A DNA stretch of 64,000 bases from Prevotella sp. Its GTDB lineage: Bacteria > Bacteroidota > Bacteroidia > Bacteroidales > Bacteroidaceae. The stretch is taken from positions 33,522 to 97,521 of the forward strand of contig JAFUVB010000029.1 of NCBI GenBank assembly GCA_017471245.1. Reading direction: 5' to 3'. Below are positions 35,988-45,163 of this stretch, in pieces. Each line of letters starts with the position of its first letter. Within the stretch, counting starts at the first letter, position 1. The notes under the pieces are model-generated. The model did no database searches and was not told where the DNA came from. It worked only from the letters and a program-made list of their open reading frames with translations. Position numbers and translations under genes: made by a program.

Positions 35988-37186
35988 TTTACTACTACAT
36001 TTCGTTTTAAGTTTATCAGATATCTCCAGAAGCTCCTCACCATGATTGAGCATGTGATAAGCTGATGGGGCATGTCGAGAACACCGATAAACGGCGTTGA
36101 CAAGACAAAGAGCAAGAGCAAACAGCTGTAAAACAGCCACCAACGGGGTGAATTCTGCCTATCACCAGCGATTAAAATGACGAGCGGAAATGGGAAGAAC
36201 GCGATGAAATACCAGTTCCATACTTCTCCGAAAATCTCAGAGAACAGGCACACATACAACATCAATGCAAAGATGAGAGCCTGAAAAGAAAAGAGGAAAA
36301 GGTCGAACCAATGTGCCGTTGTATCCCATTTCAACATCCATTGAGCCGCTGTAACCAACAGCGTCAGCAGAAACAGGATACCAAATACTACGAGGGGCGA
36401 CCAAAACGAAGCCCTATATTCATGCTCTGCTTTAACAATGGTCACTCCATCACCAGCAATAACAGGCCGCCATTCTCCACTTGCGCTGTCTACAAACCTT
36501 GCATCTTTCAGCAAGCCGATGATGCTCTCAGGGGTCATCCGGTTTTCTTCCGGGGAATGTTTGCCGTATAATGAGCCGCAGAAAGAGACAAAAATGAACT
36601 CTGACCAAGGGGCTTTCTGCAATGAATAGCGCAGGAAATCACCGTCGCAGAGTGTTCTCGGGAACTTCATCTCGCCCCATTCAAAGTGGTCAAATGCCAA
36701 ACAATTCTGCACTGCCTGTATGGCAACAGACAGGCAACTGTTAGTTCTCAAGTTAAAGTTACCATGGTTTTTGTTGGCTATGTTTTCGTCAAGCAACCTC
36801 CATAATTCTCGTTTCTCCTGAAGATTAAGATTCAATTCATACTGCACAAGACCGCGTTTGAACGACTTAGCATCGTTTATATACACGCTGGCAGGCACAG
36901 CCACATAACAAGCTGGTGCTTTTGCCATTATCCCCGTTGTGAAAGCATTTGCATTTGGGTTATTCTCCAACGTGAAAACATAGTCAAGGTTCTCTGATGG
37001 ACACTCCATTCGAACTGCAACATGCCCGAACACGGAGACAATAGCATTAGTCGGCTCCAGAATCAATATGCTTGCGGTCACGAAATTGCTGCTGTCGGCC
37101 GCCACAGTGACAGAATCATTGCGCTGCGCATGCACTCCGCACGCACAGAATACTAACTGCAACAGTATGACAACAACTCTCCGCAT
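35984..37186 (-). CDS. DUF4105-type membrane protein
   Basis: The 400-residue protein has a signal peptide (about 1-20). The periplasmic domain (about 30-265) has the DUF4105 pattern (LILEPTNAIVSVFGHVAVRM, and NSCLSVAIQAVQ with a conserved Cys). Four C-terminal transmembrane helices follow (about 270-293, 303-328, 332-350, 357-378). The domain contains a Cys/His arrangement reminiscent of papain-like (NlpC/P60-related) enzymes, but activity is unproved. It is the first gene of a leftward unit with the secreted 634-residue protein (4-base overlap) and the small acidic protein. Confidence 0.8.
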   Translation of the reverse strand: MRRVVVILLQLVFCACGVHAQRNDSVTVAADSSNFVTASILILEPTNAIVSVFGHVAVRMECPSENLDYVFTLENNPNANAFTTGIMAKAPACYVAVPASVYINDAKSFKRGLVQYELNLNLQEKRELWRLLDENIANKNHGNFNLRTNSCLSVAIQAVQNCLAFDHFEWGEMKFPRTLCDGDFLRYSLQKAPWSEFIFVSFCGSLYGKHSPEENRMTPESIIGLLKDARFVDSASGEWRPVIAGDGVTIVKAEHEYRASFWSPLVVFGILFLLTLLVTAAQWMLKWDTTAHWFDLFLFSFQALIFALMLYVCLFSEIFGEVWNWYFIAFFPFPLVILIAGDRQNSPRWWLFYSCLLLLFVLSTPFIGVLDMPHQLITCSIMVRSFWRYLINLKRNVVVK

Positions 37187-37235
37187 CCTATCAATCCTTA
37201 TTCTTCTGGAGAGATTAACTCTTCATAGCTCGCTG

Positions 37236-37243
37236 CAAAGGTA
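37236..37243 (-). promoter_or_regulatory. -7 promoter box before the DUF4105 operon
   Basis: TACCTTTG on the minus strand, 49 nt before the start codon; no clear -33 partner. Confidence 0.45.
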
Positions 37244-37362
37244 CGAAAAATATTATAAAAAATCTTCCATAGAGGATAAAATATGCAATTCTATAGACGA
37301 AATCATGCAAAAAACCAACATATCTAATAAGCTACACGCAGAAAAACAGGAAAAAATGAAGG

Positions 37363-37508
37363 TGTGAATAGATACAGATATTCCTATAGAAACAACGGAT
37401 TTCGCGGATTTTACGGATTTAAGTCATGCTGACAATCCGTAACTAAAATAATCCGTGAAACCCGTTGTTGTTTCTTTTTTGGCACGCTCTCAATACCGGT
37501 TGCCATGC
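37363..37508. repeat. Dispersed structured element, copy 2
   Basis: It shares flanks, loop (AAGTCATGCTGA) and inverted arms with 24649-24804. The arms differ from copy 1 in a paired way (ACAGATT/AATCTGT in copy 1; GCGGATT/AATCCGT here), so most pairing is kept. A T-run follows the right arm. Confidence 0.8.
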
Positions 37509-37529
37509 CTCTGTCATGGCAGAAACTGA

Positions 37530-38879
37530 TCAATAGTTGTCGCCGTAGCGCTCTTCGGTGATCTGTGCAAGCGACTTTCCGCGCGTGTTGGGGCATCCGA
37601 TGAAGCCCACAATCAGCGAAATGAGCAGCAGCGCTATCATGCAATAGGCTGCAATGGTGAAGCCCTCGCCGTTCTCGCCATAGATATAGGTGAAGATAAG
37701 TCCCCACAATGCAGAGAGACCGCGCACCACGAAGAACATGAAACCTTGCGCTCCGGCACGGAACTTGGCAGGGAACAGCTCCGTTCCCCACAGGGCATAG
37801 AATATCTGAACGGATGTTCCGCCCTGGATTCCCCACAGAATGGCGAATGCCCAAAGACCCACCTTGCCGTTCACACCGATGGTTACGATGATCACCCACG
37901 CACTGATGGCAACCAACAAACCAAACACATAGATGAGCTTGTGGCTGGTCTTGTCAACGAGTTTCGACACAATGAACGTCACTCCCACAATGATTGCCCA
38001 CTGAATGCAGTTCATCCAGTTGGCCTGCTCATTGCTCACGCCGCCCGCCGTCTCATAGATGTGCGGCTGGAAGAATCCCATCACGGATGCCACAAGGTTC
38101 CAAGTGAGATAGATTCCTGCGAGGAAGCACACGGTCTTCACGGCTATCTTGTTGGAGAACAGCACGCCGAAGGCATGCATAAGTCCCGTGTTCTCGCCCT
38201 TTGCCTTCGCTTCTTCGCGCGAAGCCTTCCATTCGGTGCTCTCCTCAAGCTTGCGCTGCAGGTTCCAAGCTATGAAAGCCACAACGAAAAGGGAGAAGAA
38301 CACAAGGCGCGAACTGAACACATTGAGCGCGTCGTCTGACAGGTTGCTGCCGCCGATGGCATGACCCAGCGACTCCACCCAGCCGAAAAGATAGCCACCA
38401 GGGGCAAAGAACATGCCGAGCAACAGGATAATCATCGGGCCGATACCCCACGACATCTGCGAGATGCAGATATTGCGTCCGCGGTTGTTGATCTCTGAAC
38501 TCTCAGAGATATATGTCCAAGATGCCGGCACGCCGATACCTACGGAGATGCCCGTGATGAGGAATCCGCAGAGCAGCATGGGGAAATTCACTGAGCACAT
38601 CACAAGCAGCACGCCCAGCATATACACCAAAAGGTTGTAGGTATAAATGAACTTCCTGCCGTATTTGTCGGCAAGGAACCCGCCGATGATGGCTCCGAGC
38701 GCTGCACCCAAGCAGTTGGCACTGATGAAATTCAACCATCCGAGATGCACTTCCGTCAGACCTAAGTATTTCTGCCATAAGGTAAGGCCGCTGGCACCTG
38801 CAACAATGGCTCCTGCATCCAAGTAATTTGTGAGAGACACGGCTATCGTGCTTCTCAGGCTTCCTTTATTATTTGCCAT
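37530..38879 (-). CDS. MFS sugar-porter transporter, probably for rhamnose or a related deoxysugar
   Basis: The 449-residue protein has twelve hydrophobic segments and sugar-porter marks: GGFLADKYGRKFIYTYNLL between helices 2 and 3, SWTYISESSEINNRGR after helix 4, and a C-terminal PNTRGKSL similar to the PETKG signature. It should move a sugar with protons across the inner membrane. The ATG at 38879 (MANNKGSLRSTIAVSL) was chosen; the longer frame overlaps the isomerase gene. It is the third gene of the leftward kinase-isomerase-transporter unit (gap 31 nt), and the substrate is inferred from that context. Confidence 0.87.
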   Translation of the reverse strand: MANNKGSLRSTIAVSLTNYLDAGAIVAGASGLTLWQKYLGLTEVHLGWLNFISANCLGAALGAIIGGFLADKYGRKFIYTYNLLVYMLGVLLVMCSVNFPMLLCGFLITGISVGIGVPASWTYISESSEINNRGRNICISQMSWGIGPMIILLLGMFFAPGGYLFGWVESLGHAIGGSNLSDDALNVFSSRLVFFSLFVVAFIAWNLQRKLEESTEWKASREEAKAKGENTGLMHAFGVLFSNKIAVKTVCFLAGIYLTWNLVASVMGFFQPHIYETAGGVSNEQANWMNCIQWAIIVGVTFIVSKLVDKTSHKLIYVFGLLVAISAWVIIVTIGVNGKVGLWAFAILWGIQGGTSVQIFYALWGTELFPAKFRAGAQGFMFFVVRGLSALWGLIFTYIYGENGEGFTIAAYCMIALLLISLIVGFIGCPNTRGKSLAQITEERYGDNY

Positions 38880-38910
38880 TTTCTTTGATTGTTTTTTCGT
38901 TATTATTTCG

Positions 38911-40341
38911 TTATCTGCAGACGACATCACACTGAATGTTGAAGATCTTTGCCACCTTGAGGATGGTGTCGATGTGATGACCAACGGCAGCCGCCATGTG
39001 GTGTGTGGGGCCGGCTTCGCTCCAACGGTTGCAGAATTCGCGTGCTCCGATGGAGAAGCGCGTGCGCATGTTGGTATCGCCGAAGGTGAAAATCGGACCT
39101 TCTTCATTCACTCCCTCTGCCACGACGAACTTGAAAATGCCGTTCTTGTTTTGGGTAATGGCGAGATAAGTGACAGGACCCGTGGGCGGATAGAACTGCG
39201 TCAGGTAGCCGCCGCCTGCCTTGCCGTGGAACACCGGCACAATCTTCATCGTAGGTTTCTTGGCCTGCGAGATGTCGAAGTCGCCTGAACCGGAGTGGCC
39301 GATGATGCAGATGTCCTCGTTAAAGTCGATGGAATACATCTCAGAAAGTGTTCCCGTGCCGGAGATTGTCTTCAGTATCGACATCGCCATTGCCACCTTC
39401 ATGTCGCCCTCAACGGCGCAGGCGGTGTGCTGCTTGATGAGCATGGAGAACGCGGGGATAAGCATGGAGTCGAGTTTTCCGGCAATGCCTTTTGCAAAAC
39501 CGTCGTAATGGGATGCTATCATGCCCAACTGCTCGTCCTTCACCCACTGTTCGAAAGCCACTACATATTTCGCCATGTCCCACACTTTCTCTATTGTGCC
39601 ACCGCCTTCAATATCGAATGTGTCGAGAATATCCTGAGCCTTTGCCTTGATAGCTGCCTCGTCGGTGATGTTGTCGGCAATTGCCCACATCTTTTCCCAG
39701 TCGAACTGCTTGGTGTAGAGCCACATGCGGTGATACAGGTTCGTCTCGTCGATATACAAATCCATCATTCCCGGATAGGGGCGACCAATCTGAGCAATGT
39801 TGGTATCGCGGAAACGGCGGCGCACTTGGGCAGCACGGCACCAGTCTTCTATCTCTGCCTGCACCTGCGGGTCGCCACCTTCCACCACGCCGGTAATCAC
39901 TGCATGACGCTTTCCGGCACGCTCCAAGTCAGCAACCATCTCACCCACGGCACCGCAGGCATACAGCTCGCCCAACCAAGTAGGTATGTCGGTGTTGGGA
40001 TAGTCGGGGGCTTTCTTCTTCTGCACGTTCACCAGAACCACCGGCACATCTAAGTCGCGCACTGCCGGCAACATATTATAAGATGTGCAATAGGTGAGCA
40101 ACTGCAGGATGACGAGGTCTACATCGGCTGCGCGGAACTTGTCGCCGGCTGCCTGCGACATCTCTTTCGTGGTCACCATACCGCCATCGATGATCTCCAC
40201 CGTGTCGGGTAGTGTCTTCTTGAATGCCTCATATTGAGCCTCAAACTCGGGAACGAGCTGTGGGAACTGTGGCAGGTATGCTCCTAATGCAATGGAAAAC
40301 ACGCCTACCCTTGCTTTTGTTTCTACTAATGGCTTATTCAT
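38911..40341 (-). CDS. L-fucose/L-arabinose isomerase-fold protein, presumed L-rhamnose isomerase of this operon
   Basis: The 476-residue protein belongs to the fucose/arabinose isomerase superfamily: RVGVFSIALGAYLPQFP start, VDLVILQLLTYCTSYNMLPAVRDLDVPVVLVNVQ, GVVEGGDPQVQAEIEDWCRAA, HTACAVEGDMKVAMAMSIL and ICIIGHSGSGDFDIS, ending EAGPTHHMAAAVGHHIDTI. It is shorter than classic FucI (about 590) and does not look like RhaA. Lying 19 nt after rhamnulokinase, it probably converts L-rhamnose (or another 6-deoxy sugar) to the ketose. The true substrate is unproved; fucose or arabinose are alternatives. Confidence 0.8.
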   Translation of the reverse strand: MNKPLVETKARVGVFSIALGAYLPQFPQLVPEFEAQYEAFKKTLPDTVEIIDGGMVTTKEMSQAAGDKFRAADVDLVILQLLTYCTSYNMLPAVRDLDVPVVLVNVQKKKAPDYPNTDIPTWLGELYACGAVGEMVADLERAGKRHAVITGVVEGGDPQVQAEIEDWCRAAQVRRRFRDTNIAQIGRPYPGMMDLYIDETNLYHRMWLYTKQFDWEKMWAIADNITDEAAIKAKAQDILDTFDIEGGGTIEKVWDMAKYVVAFEQWVKDEQLGMIASHYDGFAKGIAGKLDSMLIPAFSMLIKQHTACAVEGDMKVAMAMSILKTISGTGTLSEMYSIDFNEDICIIGHSGSGDFDISQAKKPTMKIVPVFHGKAGGGYLTQFYPPTGPVTYLAITQNKNGIFKFVVAEGVNEEGPIFTFGDTNMRTRFSIGAREFCNRWSEAGPTHHMAAAVGHHIDTILKVAKIFNIQCDVVCR

Positions 40342-40360
40342 TTTTTGATATGTTTTTAGT

Positions 40361-41851
40361 TTATTCTGATTGTTGTTTCTGCTTTACGATTTCCAGATAC
40401 CTGCTGAACGCGGCATCCCAAGCGCCTTGGTCGTGCGGCTCGAAGCGCTTCAGGTCGAGACTGTTGGCAATAATCCGACGCATGTCCCATATATCTTTCA
40501 CCATGCCTGATGCCTTGGCCTGCACCATGATGTTGCCCAATGCCGTTCCCTCTGTAGGTCCTGCCAGCACAACAGTACCCGTTGCATTGGCAGTAAACTG
40601 GTTCAGCAAGTCATTGCGCGAACCTCCGCCGATGATGTGAAGCGTTTCGATGGGGAACGATGCCATTTCTGCCAGATAGTTGAATACCTGTTTATAGCGC
40701 AATGCCAACGAATCGAAGATGCAGCGGGTGATCTCTGCATAGTCGGCAGGCACGTGCTGACCGGTCTTCTCGCAATATTCCCTGATGGCTTCCTGCATGT
40801 TGGCGGGGTTGGCAAACATGGCATCATCGGGATTGATCAGGCTTTGGAAAGCAGGAATCTTCACCGCATCGGCTATCAATACGGAATAATCCTGCGGCGC
40901 ATCCGTCCATTCCTTGCGGCAACGCTCTAAGAGCCACATGCCGCAAATGTTCTTCAGAAAGCGCGTCGTACCCTCTATGCCGCCCTCGTTGGTGAAATCG
41001 CGCTCATAGCTCAGGTCGTTGATGATGGCTTGTTTCGTCTCTATTCCCATCAGGCTCCATGTGCCTGACGAGAGGTAAGCGAAATGCTCGTCCTTGGCTG
41101 GGACTGCTGCCACGGCACTTCCTGTGTCATGACCAGCCACGGCAATTACGGGAACAGGTCCCAATCCGGTCATCCGTTGCACTTCTTCGGTCAGGGTTCC
41201 GACCAGCTCACCCGGGAAAACCATCTTTCCAAACTTGGAGCGGGTGAGACCAACACTGTGCAAAAGGCGCTCATCGAGTTCCTTTGTGCGCGGGTCGAGC
41301 AGCTGCGAGGTGGAGGCAATCGTATACTCGCACACCTTGTTTCCTGTCAGCATCCAGCTCAGAGCATCAGGCATGAACAGCACGTCGGATGCATTCTTGA
41401 AGGCACTGTTGCCCTCCTGCTGCATGGCATACAGCTGGAAAAGACTGTTGAAATACATGAACTGGATGCCCGTCACGTCGTACACTTCCTTCTTGGAAAC
41501 TACATTTTTCAGGTAGTCATCCATGGCATCAAAGGTGATGGGGTCACGATAGGCGCGCGGATTACGCAGGATGGCATTGTCGTCGCCTACGAATACGAAG
41601 TCAACTCCCCATGTATCGATACCGATGCTCGTTATCTCCACATGGCGCTTTGCCACATCTTTCAGTCCGCGAATGATTTCGAAATAGAGTGCGTGGATGT
41701 CCCAGTAGAAATGCCCGCCCTGCTCTACCAGGTTGTTGGGGAAACGGGTTACCTCTTCCAGTTCGATACTTTCTCCATCGAGAGTTCCGAGTATTGTCCT
41801 GCCACTCGTTGCCCCGAGGTCAACGGCAAAGAAATATTGTTTTGCTTCCAT
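40361..41851 (-). CDS. rhaB: Rhamnulokinase (FGGY family)
   Basis: The 496-residue protein has the FGGY phosphate-1 motif FFAVDLGATSGRTILGTLDG, IGIDTWGVDFVFVGDDN, FMPDALSWMLTG, VAGHDTGSAVAAVP, YLSSGTWSLMGIE and the adenosine motif IIGGGSRNDLLNQFTANATG. The set and order match RhaB. It phosphorylates L-rhamnulose at O1 for RhaD. The ATG at 41851 (MEAKQYFFAVDLG) was chosen over an upstream start that would lie across the promoter. It is the first gene of the operon. Confidence 0.93.
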   Translation of the reverse strand: MEAKQYFFAVDLGATSGRTILGTLDGESIELEEVTRFPNNLVEQGGHFYWDIHALYFEIIRGLKDVAKRHVEITSIGIDTWGVDFVFVGDDNAILRNPRAYRDPITFDAMDDYLKNVVSKKEVYDVTGIQFMYFNSLFQLYAMQQEGNSAFKNASDVLFMPDALSWMLTGNKVCEYTIASTSQLLDPRTKELDERLLHSVGLTRSKFGKMVFPGELVGTLTEEVQRMTGLGPVPVIAVAGHDTGSAVAAVPAKDEHFAYLSSGTWSLMGIETKQAIINDLSYERDFTNEGGIEGTTRFLKNICGMWLLERCRKEWTDAPQDYSVLIADAVKIPAFQSLINPDDAMFANPANMQEAIREYCEKTGQHVPADYAEITRCIFDSLALRYKQVFNYLAEMASFPIETLHIIGGGSRNDLLNQFTANATGTVVLAGPTEGTALGNIMVQAKASGMVKDIWDMRRIIANSLDLKRFEPHDQGAWDAAFSRYLEIVKQKQQSE

Positions 41852-41883
41852 TATAGTGTTCAAGTAGATTGATTCATTGCATG

Positions 41884-41891
41884 CAAAGATA
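41884..41891 (-). promoter_or_regulatory. rhaB: -7 promoter box before rhaB
   Basis: TATCTTTG on the minus strand, 32 nt before the rhaB ATG. No -33 TTTG at normal spacing, which would fit an activator-dependent promoter. Confidence 0.5.
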
Positions 41892-42124
41892 CAAAAGTTT
41901 TTCTTATTAATGTGGTAATTATTATTTTTTATCACTTTGTTTGCCTAAAAAACTGGAATCCGTCTCCGTTTCTCCCGTCTTTTATACTCATTTATCACCA
42001 GTTTTCGCATCTCGCGACTGCTATCACCACATTATTATAATCACTTTACGCTCAGAAATAACGAAGTTTTTTGCTTTGCTCAAGGAAACTTCTGCATCTC
42101 GGAAGAAAAAATAAAGGGATTTGT

Positions 42125-42155
42125 TTTGTTCTTCTCATGACTTTTTGTAACTTTG
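42125..42155 (+). promoter_or_regulatory. nhaD: Promoter of nhaD
   Basis: TTTG (42125-42128), 19-nt spacer, TAACTTTG (42148-42155): full consensus, 33 nt before the ATG. It rules out the longer frame that would start inside the -7 box. Confidence 0.78.
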
Positions 42156-42188
42156 CGCCATCAAGTCAAAACTACTAACAATCATCAA

Positions 42189-43517
42189 ATGACAACTATT
42201 ACTTTATTGATTATCATTGCTTTCGTGATTGGCTATGCATGTATAGCCACGGAAAGCGTGCTCGAAATCAACAAGGCAGCCATCGCCCTGCTGATGTGTG
42301 TGGCCTGCTGGACACTGTTCATGATGTCGCCCGAGACATATATCCAGGGCAGCGACGTGCTGGCACAGGTAAGTGAGAAAATCAAGGTGAGCCTGGGCGA
42401 CACCGCAGAGACACTGTTCTTCCTGATGGGAGCCATGACCATCGTCGAAATCGTAGACTCCAACGGCGGTTTCAACTTTGTGCGCGACACCATCAAGACG
42501 CGCTCCAAGCGCAAACTGCTCTGGCGCATCGCCTTCATGACATTCATCCTGTCGGCCATCCTCGACAACCTCACCACCTCCATCGTGATGATCATGGTGC
42601 TCCGCAAACTGGTGCAGGAGCGCAAGGAGCGCATCATCTATGCTGCACTGGTCATCATCGCTGCCAACAGCGGTGGAGCCTTCTCCCCGATTGGCGACGT
42701 CACCACCATCATGCTTTGGATCAAGGGCGTGATCACCACTCAGGGTGTCATCACCGAGATATTCCTCCCCTCGCTGGTTTCCATGCTCATTCCGGCATTG
42801 ATTCTTCAGTATCAACTCAGCGGCAAGTTCGACAAGGAGCAGAACCTGCCCAAGGCTGCCGTCAGCGCATTCACACAGACACAGCGCAACGTTATCTTCT
42901 GGCTCGGCGTGGGCGGCCTCTGCTTTGTGCCCATCTTCCGCTCGCTCACCAACCTGCCCCCGTTCATGGGCATCCTGCTCGTGCTGGGCATTCTCTGGAC
43001 GGTTACCGAAATCTTTCATCGCAGCATCCATAAAGACAGCGAAGAAGACACCATGGCCAAGCGCGTTACCGACCTCTTGTCGCGCATCGACCTGTCCACC
43101 ATCATGTTCTTCCTCGGCATCCTCATGGCCGTGGCTTGTCTGGAGCATGTAGGTGTGCTCACCGCCCTGGGCGAATGGCTCGACGGTGTTTCAGGCGGCA
43201 ACCACTATCTTGTAACGGGCATCATCGGTGTGCTGTCATCCATTGTCGACAATGTTCCCCTTGTGGCCGGTGCCATGGGCATGTATCCCGTTGCTGCCGT
43301 TGGCGACATGGCGGTTGACGGAATCTTCTGGCAGTTGCTGGCCTACTGTGCCGGTGTCGGCGGTTCCATGCTCATCATCGGCAGTGCTGCCGGTGTGGTG
43401 GTCATGGGACTAGAGAAGATCACCTTCGGCTGGTACATGAAGAAAATCACGTGGATAGCCTTCGTGGGCTACCTTGCCGGCATGGGCTGCTATTGGTTAG
43501 AGAAGCTGGTGTTCTGA
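42189..43517 (+). CDS. nhaD: NhaD-type Na+/H+ antiporter
   Basis: The 442-residue membrane protein of the ion-transporter superfamily has about 11-12 hydrophobic segments. NhaD hallmarks are LFFLMGAMTIVEIVDSNGGFNFV, the intramembrane ILDNLTTSIVMIMVLRKL, IIAANSGGAFSPIGDVTTIMLWI, LSSIVDNVPLVAGAMG and GVGGSMLIIGSAAGVVVMGL. It exchanges cytoplasmic Na+ (or Li+) for H+ across the inner membrane. The ATG at 42189 follows the consensus promoter. It is monocistronic; a heptamer-array pair starts 27 nt after the stop codon. Confidence 0.92.
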   Translation: MTTITLLIIIAFVIGYACIATESVLEINKAAIALLMCVACWTLFMMSPETYIQGSDVLAQVSEKIKVSLGDTAETLFFLMGAMTIVEIVDSNGGFNFVRDTIKTRSKRKLLWRIAFMTFILSAILDNLTTSIVMIMVLRKLVQERKERIIYAALVIIAANSGGAFSPIGDVTTIMLWIKGVITTQGVITEIFLPSLVSMLIPALILQYQLSGKFDKEQNLPKAAVSAFTQTQRNVIFWLGVGGLCFVPIFRSLTNLPPFMGILLVLGILWTVTEIFHRSIHKDSEEDTMAKRVTDLLSRIDLSTIMFFLGILMAVACLEHVGVLTALGEWLDGVSGGNHYLVTGIIGVLSSIVDNVPLVAGAMGMYPVAAVGDMAVDGIFWQLLAYCAGVGGSMLIIGSAAGVVVMGLEKITFGWYMKKITWIAFVGYLAGMGCYWLEKLVF

Positions 43518-43543
43518 CCTGAATTCAGCTTTCGAAAGTTTAA

Positions 43544-43697
43544 GAAGCAAGAAGCAAGAGATTAGAAGCAAGAGGCAAGAAGCAAGAGAAATGTACTGAG
43601 ATACAATGCTCTATGCTAATGCCTTTATCAAATCTCTAATCTCTTGCTTCTTGCCTCTTGCTTCTTGCTTCTAAAAAAATGCTTCTTGCTTCTTGCC
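43544..43697. repeat. Gene-less inverted heptamer-array pair
   Basis: Six units on the plus strand (43544-43585; GAAGCAA, GAGGCAA, GAGATTA) face a five-unit inverted array (43637-43671) across about 51 nt, with two more partial TTGCTTC units up to 43697. The layout equals the four-helix-bundle cassette at 30246-30743 with the gene removed. The right end is one base from the helicase stop codon. Confidence 0.85.
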
Positions 43698-43698
43698 A

Positions 43699-45156
43699 TT
43701 ACTCCACCTTCCAATTCACAAGAAACAGCTTCTTGGTGGCTCGCGTGAAGGCGGTATACAGCCAGTGGATATAGTCGGGTGTCAGCATGTCGTCTGTCAT
43801 ATATCCCTGGTCGATATACACATGCTCCCATTGTCCGCCCTGCGCCTTGTGGCAGGTAACGGCGTATGCGAACTTCACCTGTAGGGCATTGTAGTAGAAA
43901 TCCTCCCTCACTTTTTTCACGCGGTCGGCTTTCAGGGGAATGTCGGCATAATCGGCCATCACCTGCCGGTACAGCTCATCGCTCTGTTCGTGGGTCAGCG
44001 CCGGAGCATCCGTGGCAAGGCTGTCTAAGTTGACCGTTGCCTGCAGTTCGTAGTCGTCGTAATCGGGGAACTGCAGCCGCACATCGGCGAAGGTGAACCC
44101 GTATAGCTCTCTCACGTTCCTCACCTTCAGCACCTTGGCGCGGTCGCCGTTGGCGATGAAGTCCATCGGCACCGTTTCCTCCTGCCGTCCGTTTTCCTCT
44201 GGTTTCACCCAGAAATAATTGTTTTTCACCACCATGAGCAAGTCGCCGCTGCTCAGTTCATCCTCGCGGTCGAGTATGGTGTTGCGTATTCCCATGTTAT
44301 AGATGCCCGCCCGCTTGTTGCTCCGCGTCACCACGATGGTCTCGTCGAATCCCACTTGCGAATAGGAGGTGTTCAGCTGCTCTATCAGTTCGTCGCCGGG
44401 AACCACCTGTATGTCGGCAAACGAATGGAAACGGATGCGCGGCATGGTGATGTCGCCGCCGAGCATATTGCGTATCATGGTGGCATTGTATAGGATTCCC
44501 GACTCAACGCTCTGGCGCAACACCTCGTTGAGGTCGCATTCATACACTTTCAGCCCGTAAGTGGCAAGCACTTCCCTGTTCAATGCAGGCGAGTCCTCCT
44601 CTCCCACCGGCGGCAACTGCGCCCTGTCGCCAGTCAACAGCAGTCGGCAGTTGCGACCGCCATAGACAAACTCTATGAGATCGTCTAACAAGCGACCGCT
44701 TCCGAAAGAGAGATGATGCGAATCCTGCGGTTGCGGATGGTCAGACCAGCGCGTTCCGCCGGCAATCATCGATGCCTCGTCCACCATAATCAGCATATCG
44801 GAATACTTGTTGAAGTTCAGGCTGAAGGCAGAGTCCTCACCGTTGAACGTTTTCTGGCGGTAGATGCGGCGGTGGATGGTGAATGCCTCATGCCCGCTTG
44901 TCAGCGAGAACACCTTGGCGGCACGCCCCGTGGGAGCCAACAGCATCACCTTCTGCTTCAGCTCCCCCAGCGCGCGCACGAAAGCGCCTGCCAGTGTTGT
45001 CTTTCCCGTTCCGGCGCAGCCGCGCATCACCATCACCGCCCGCTCGTTGCGGTCGGTCATAAAGCGGCAGAACACGTCAATGGCGTTGGCCTGTTCCCTT
45101 GTCGGTTCATAGCCGAGTGCCTGCCGGATGCGGAAAGATAATTCGTCGCTGATCAT
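43699..45156 (-). CDS. RecD-like superfamily 1B DNA helicase
   Basis: The 485-residue ATPase has Walker A MRGCAGTGKTTLAGAF, LAPTGRAAKVFS (motif Ia), MLIMVDEASMIAG (Walker B, DEAS), LLTGDRAQLPPVGEEDSP (motif III) and the UvrD_C_2 end YAVTCHKAQGGQWEHVYID ... LYTAFTRATKKLFLV (motifs V-VI). It is shorter than RecD2 and lacks the N-terminal helical repeats, like the stand-alone AAA_30 helicases of Bacteroidetes. It probably unwinds DNA 5' to 3' in repair. Heptamer arrays lie on both sides, within 2 nt of the stop and 8 nt of the start. Confidence 0.9.
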   Translation of the reverse strand: MISDELSFRIRQALGYEPTREQANAIDVFCRFMTDRNERAVMVMRGCAGTGKTTLAGAFVRALGELKQKVMLLAPTGRAAKVFSLTSGHEAFTIHRRIYRQKTFNGEDSAFSLNFNKYSDMLIMVDEASMIAGGTRWSDHPQPQDSHHLSFGSGRLLDDLIEFVYGGRNCRLLLTGDRAQLPPVGEEDSPALNREVLATYGLKVYECDLNEVLRQSVESGILYNATMIRNMLGGDITMPRIRFHSFADIQVVPGDELIEQLNTSYSQVGFDETIVVTRSNKRAGIYNMGIRNTILDREDELSSGDLLMVVKNNYFWVKPEENGRQEETVPMDFIANGDRAKVLKVRNVRELYGFTFADVRLQFPDYDDYELQATVNLDSLATDAPALTHEQSDELYRQVMADYADIPLKADRVKKVREDFYYNALQVKFAYAVTCHKAQGGQWEHVYIDQGYMTDDMLTPDYIHWLYTAFTRATKKLFLVNWKVE

Positions 45157-45163
45157 TTTGATA

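Larger units (their letters stand above)
37187..37529. other. 343-bp intergenic region between DUF4105 and transporter genes
   Basis: It holds the minus-strand -7 box for the DUF4105 gene (37236-37243), an AT-rich stretch, and copy 2 of the dispersed structured element (37363-37508), which ends close to the 3' end of the transporter gene. No gene seen. Confidence 0.7.
41852..42188. other. 337-bp divergent intergenic region between rhaB and nhaD
   Basis: It holds the rhaB -7 box (41884-41891, minus) and the nhaD promoter (42125-42155, plus). Between them about 230 bp of mixed sequence show no gene or clear repeat; regulatory sites for the rhamnose operon would be expected here but none was recognised. 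Confidence 0.6.

Noticed and set aside
39295-40053. 252-codon plus-strand frame antisense to the sugar isomerase gene
   Set aside because: Shadow frame; the minus-strand gene has clear family motifs.
42204-43148. 314-codon minus-strand frame antisense to nhaD
   Set aside because: His/Asp/Glu-rich translation typical of an antisense shadow of a membrane-protein gene; no start signal or family match.
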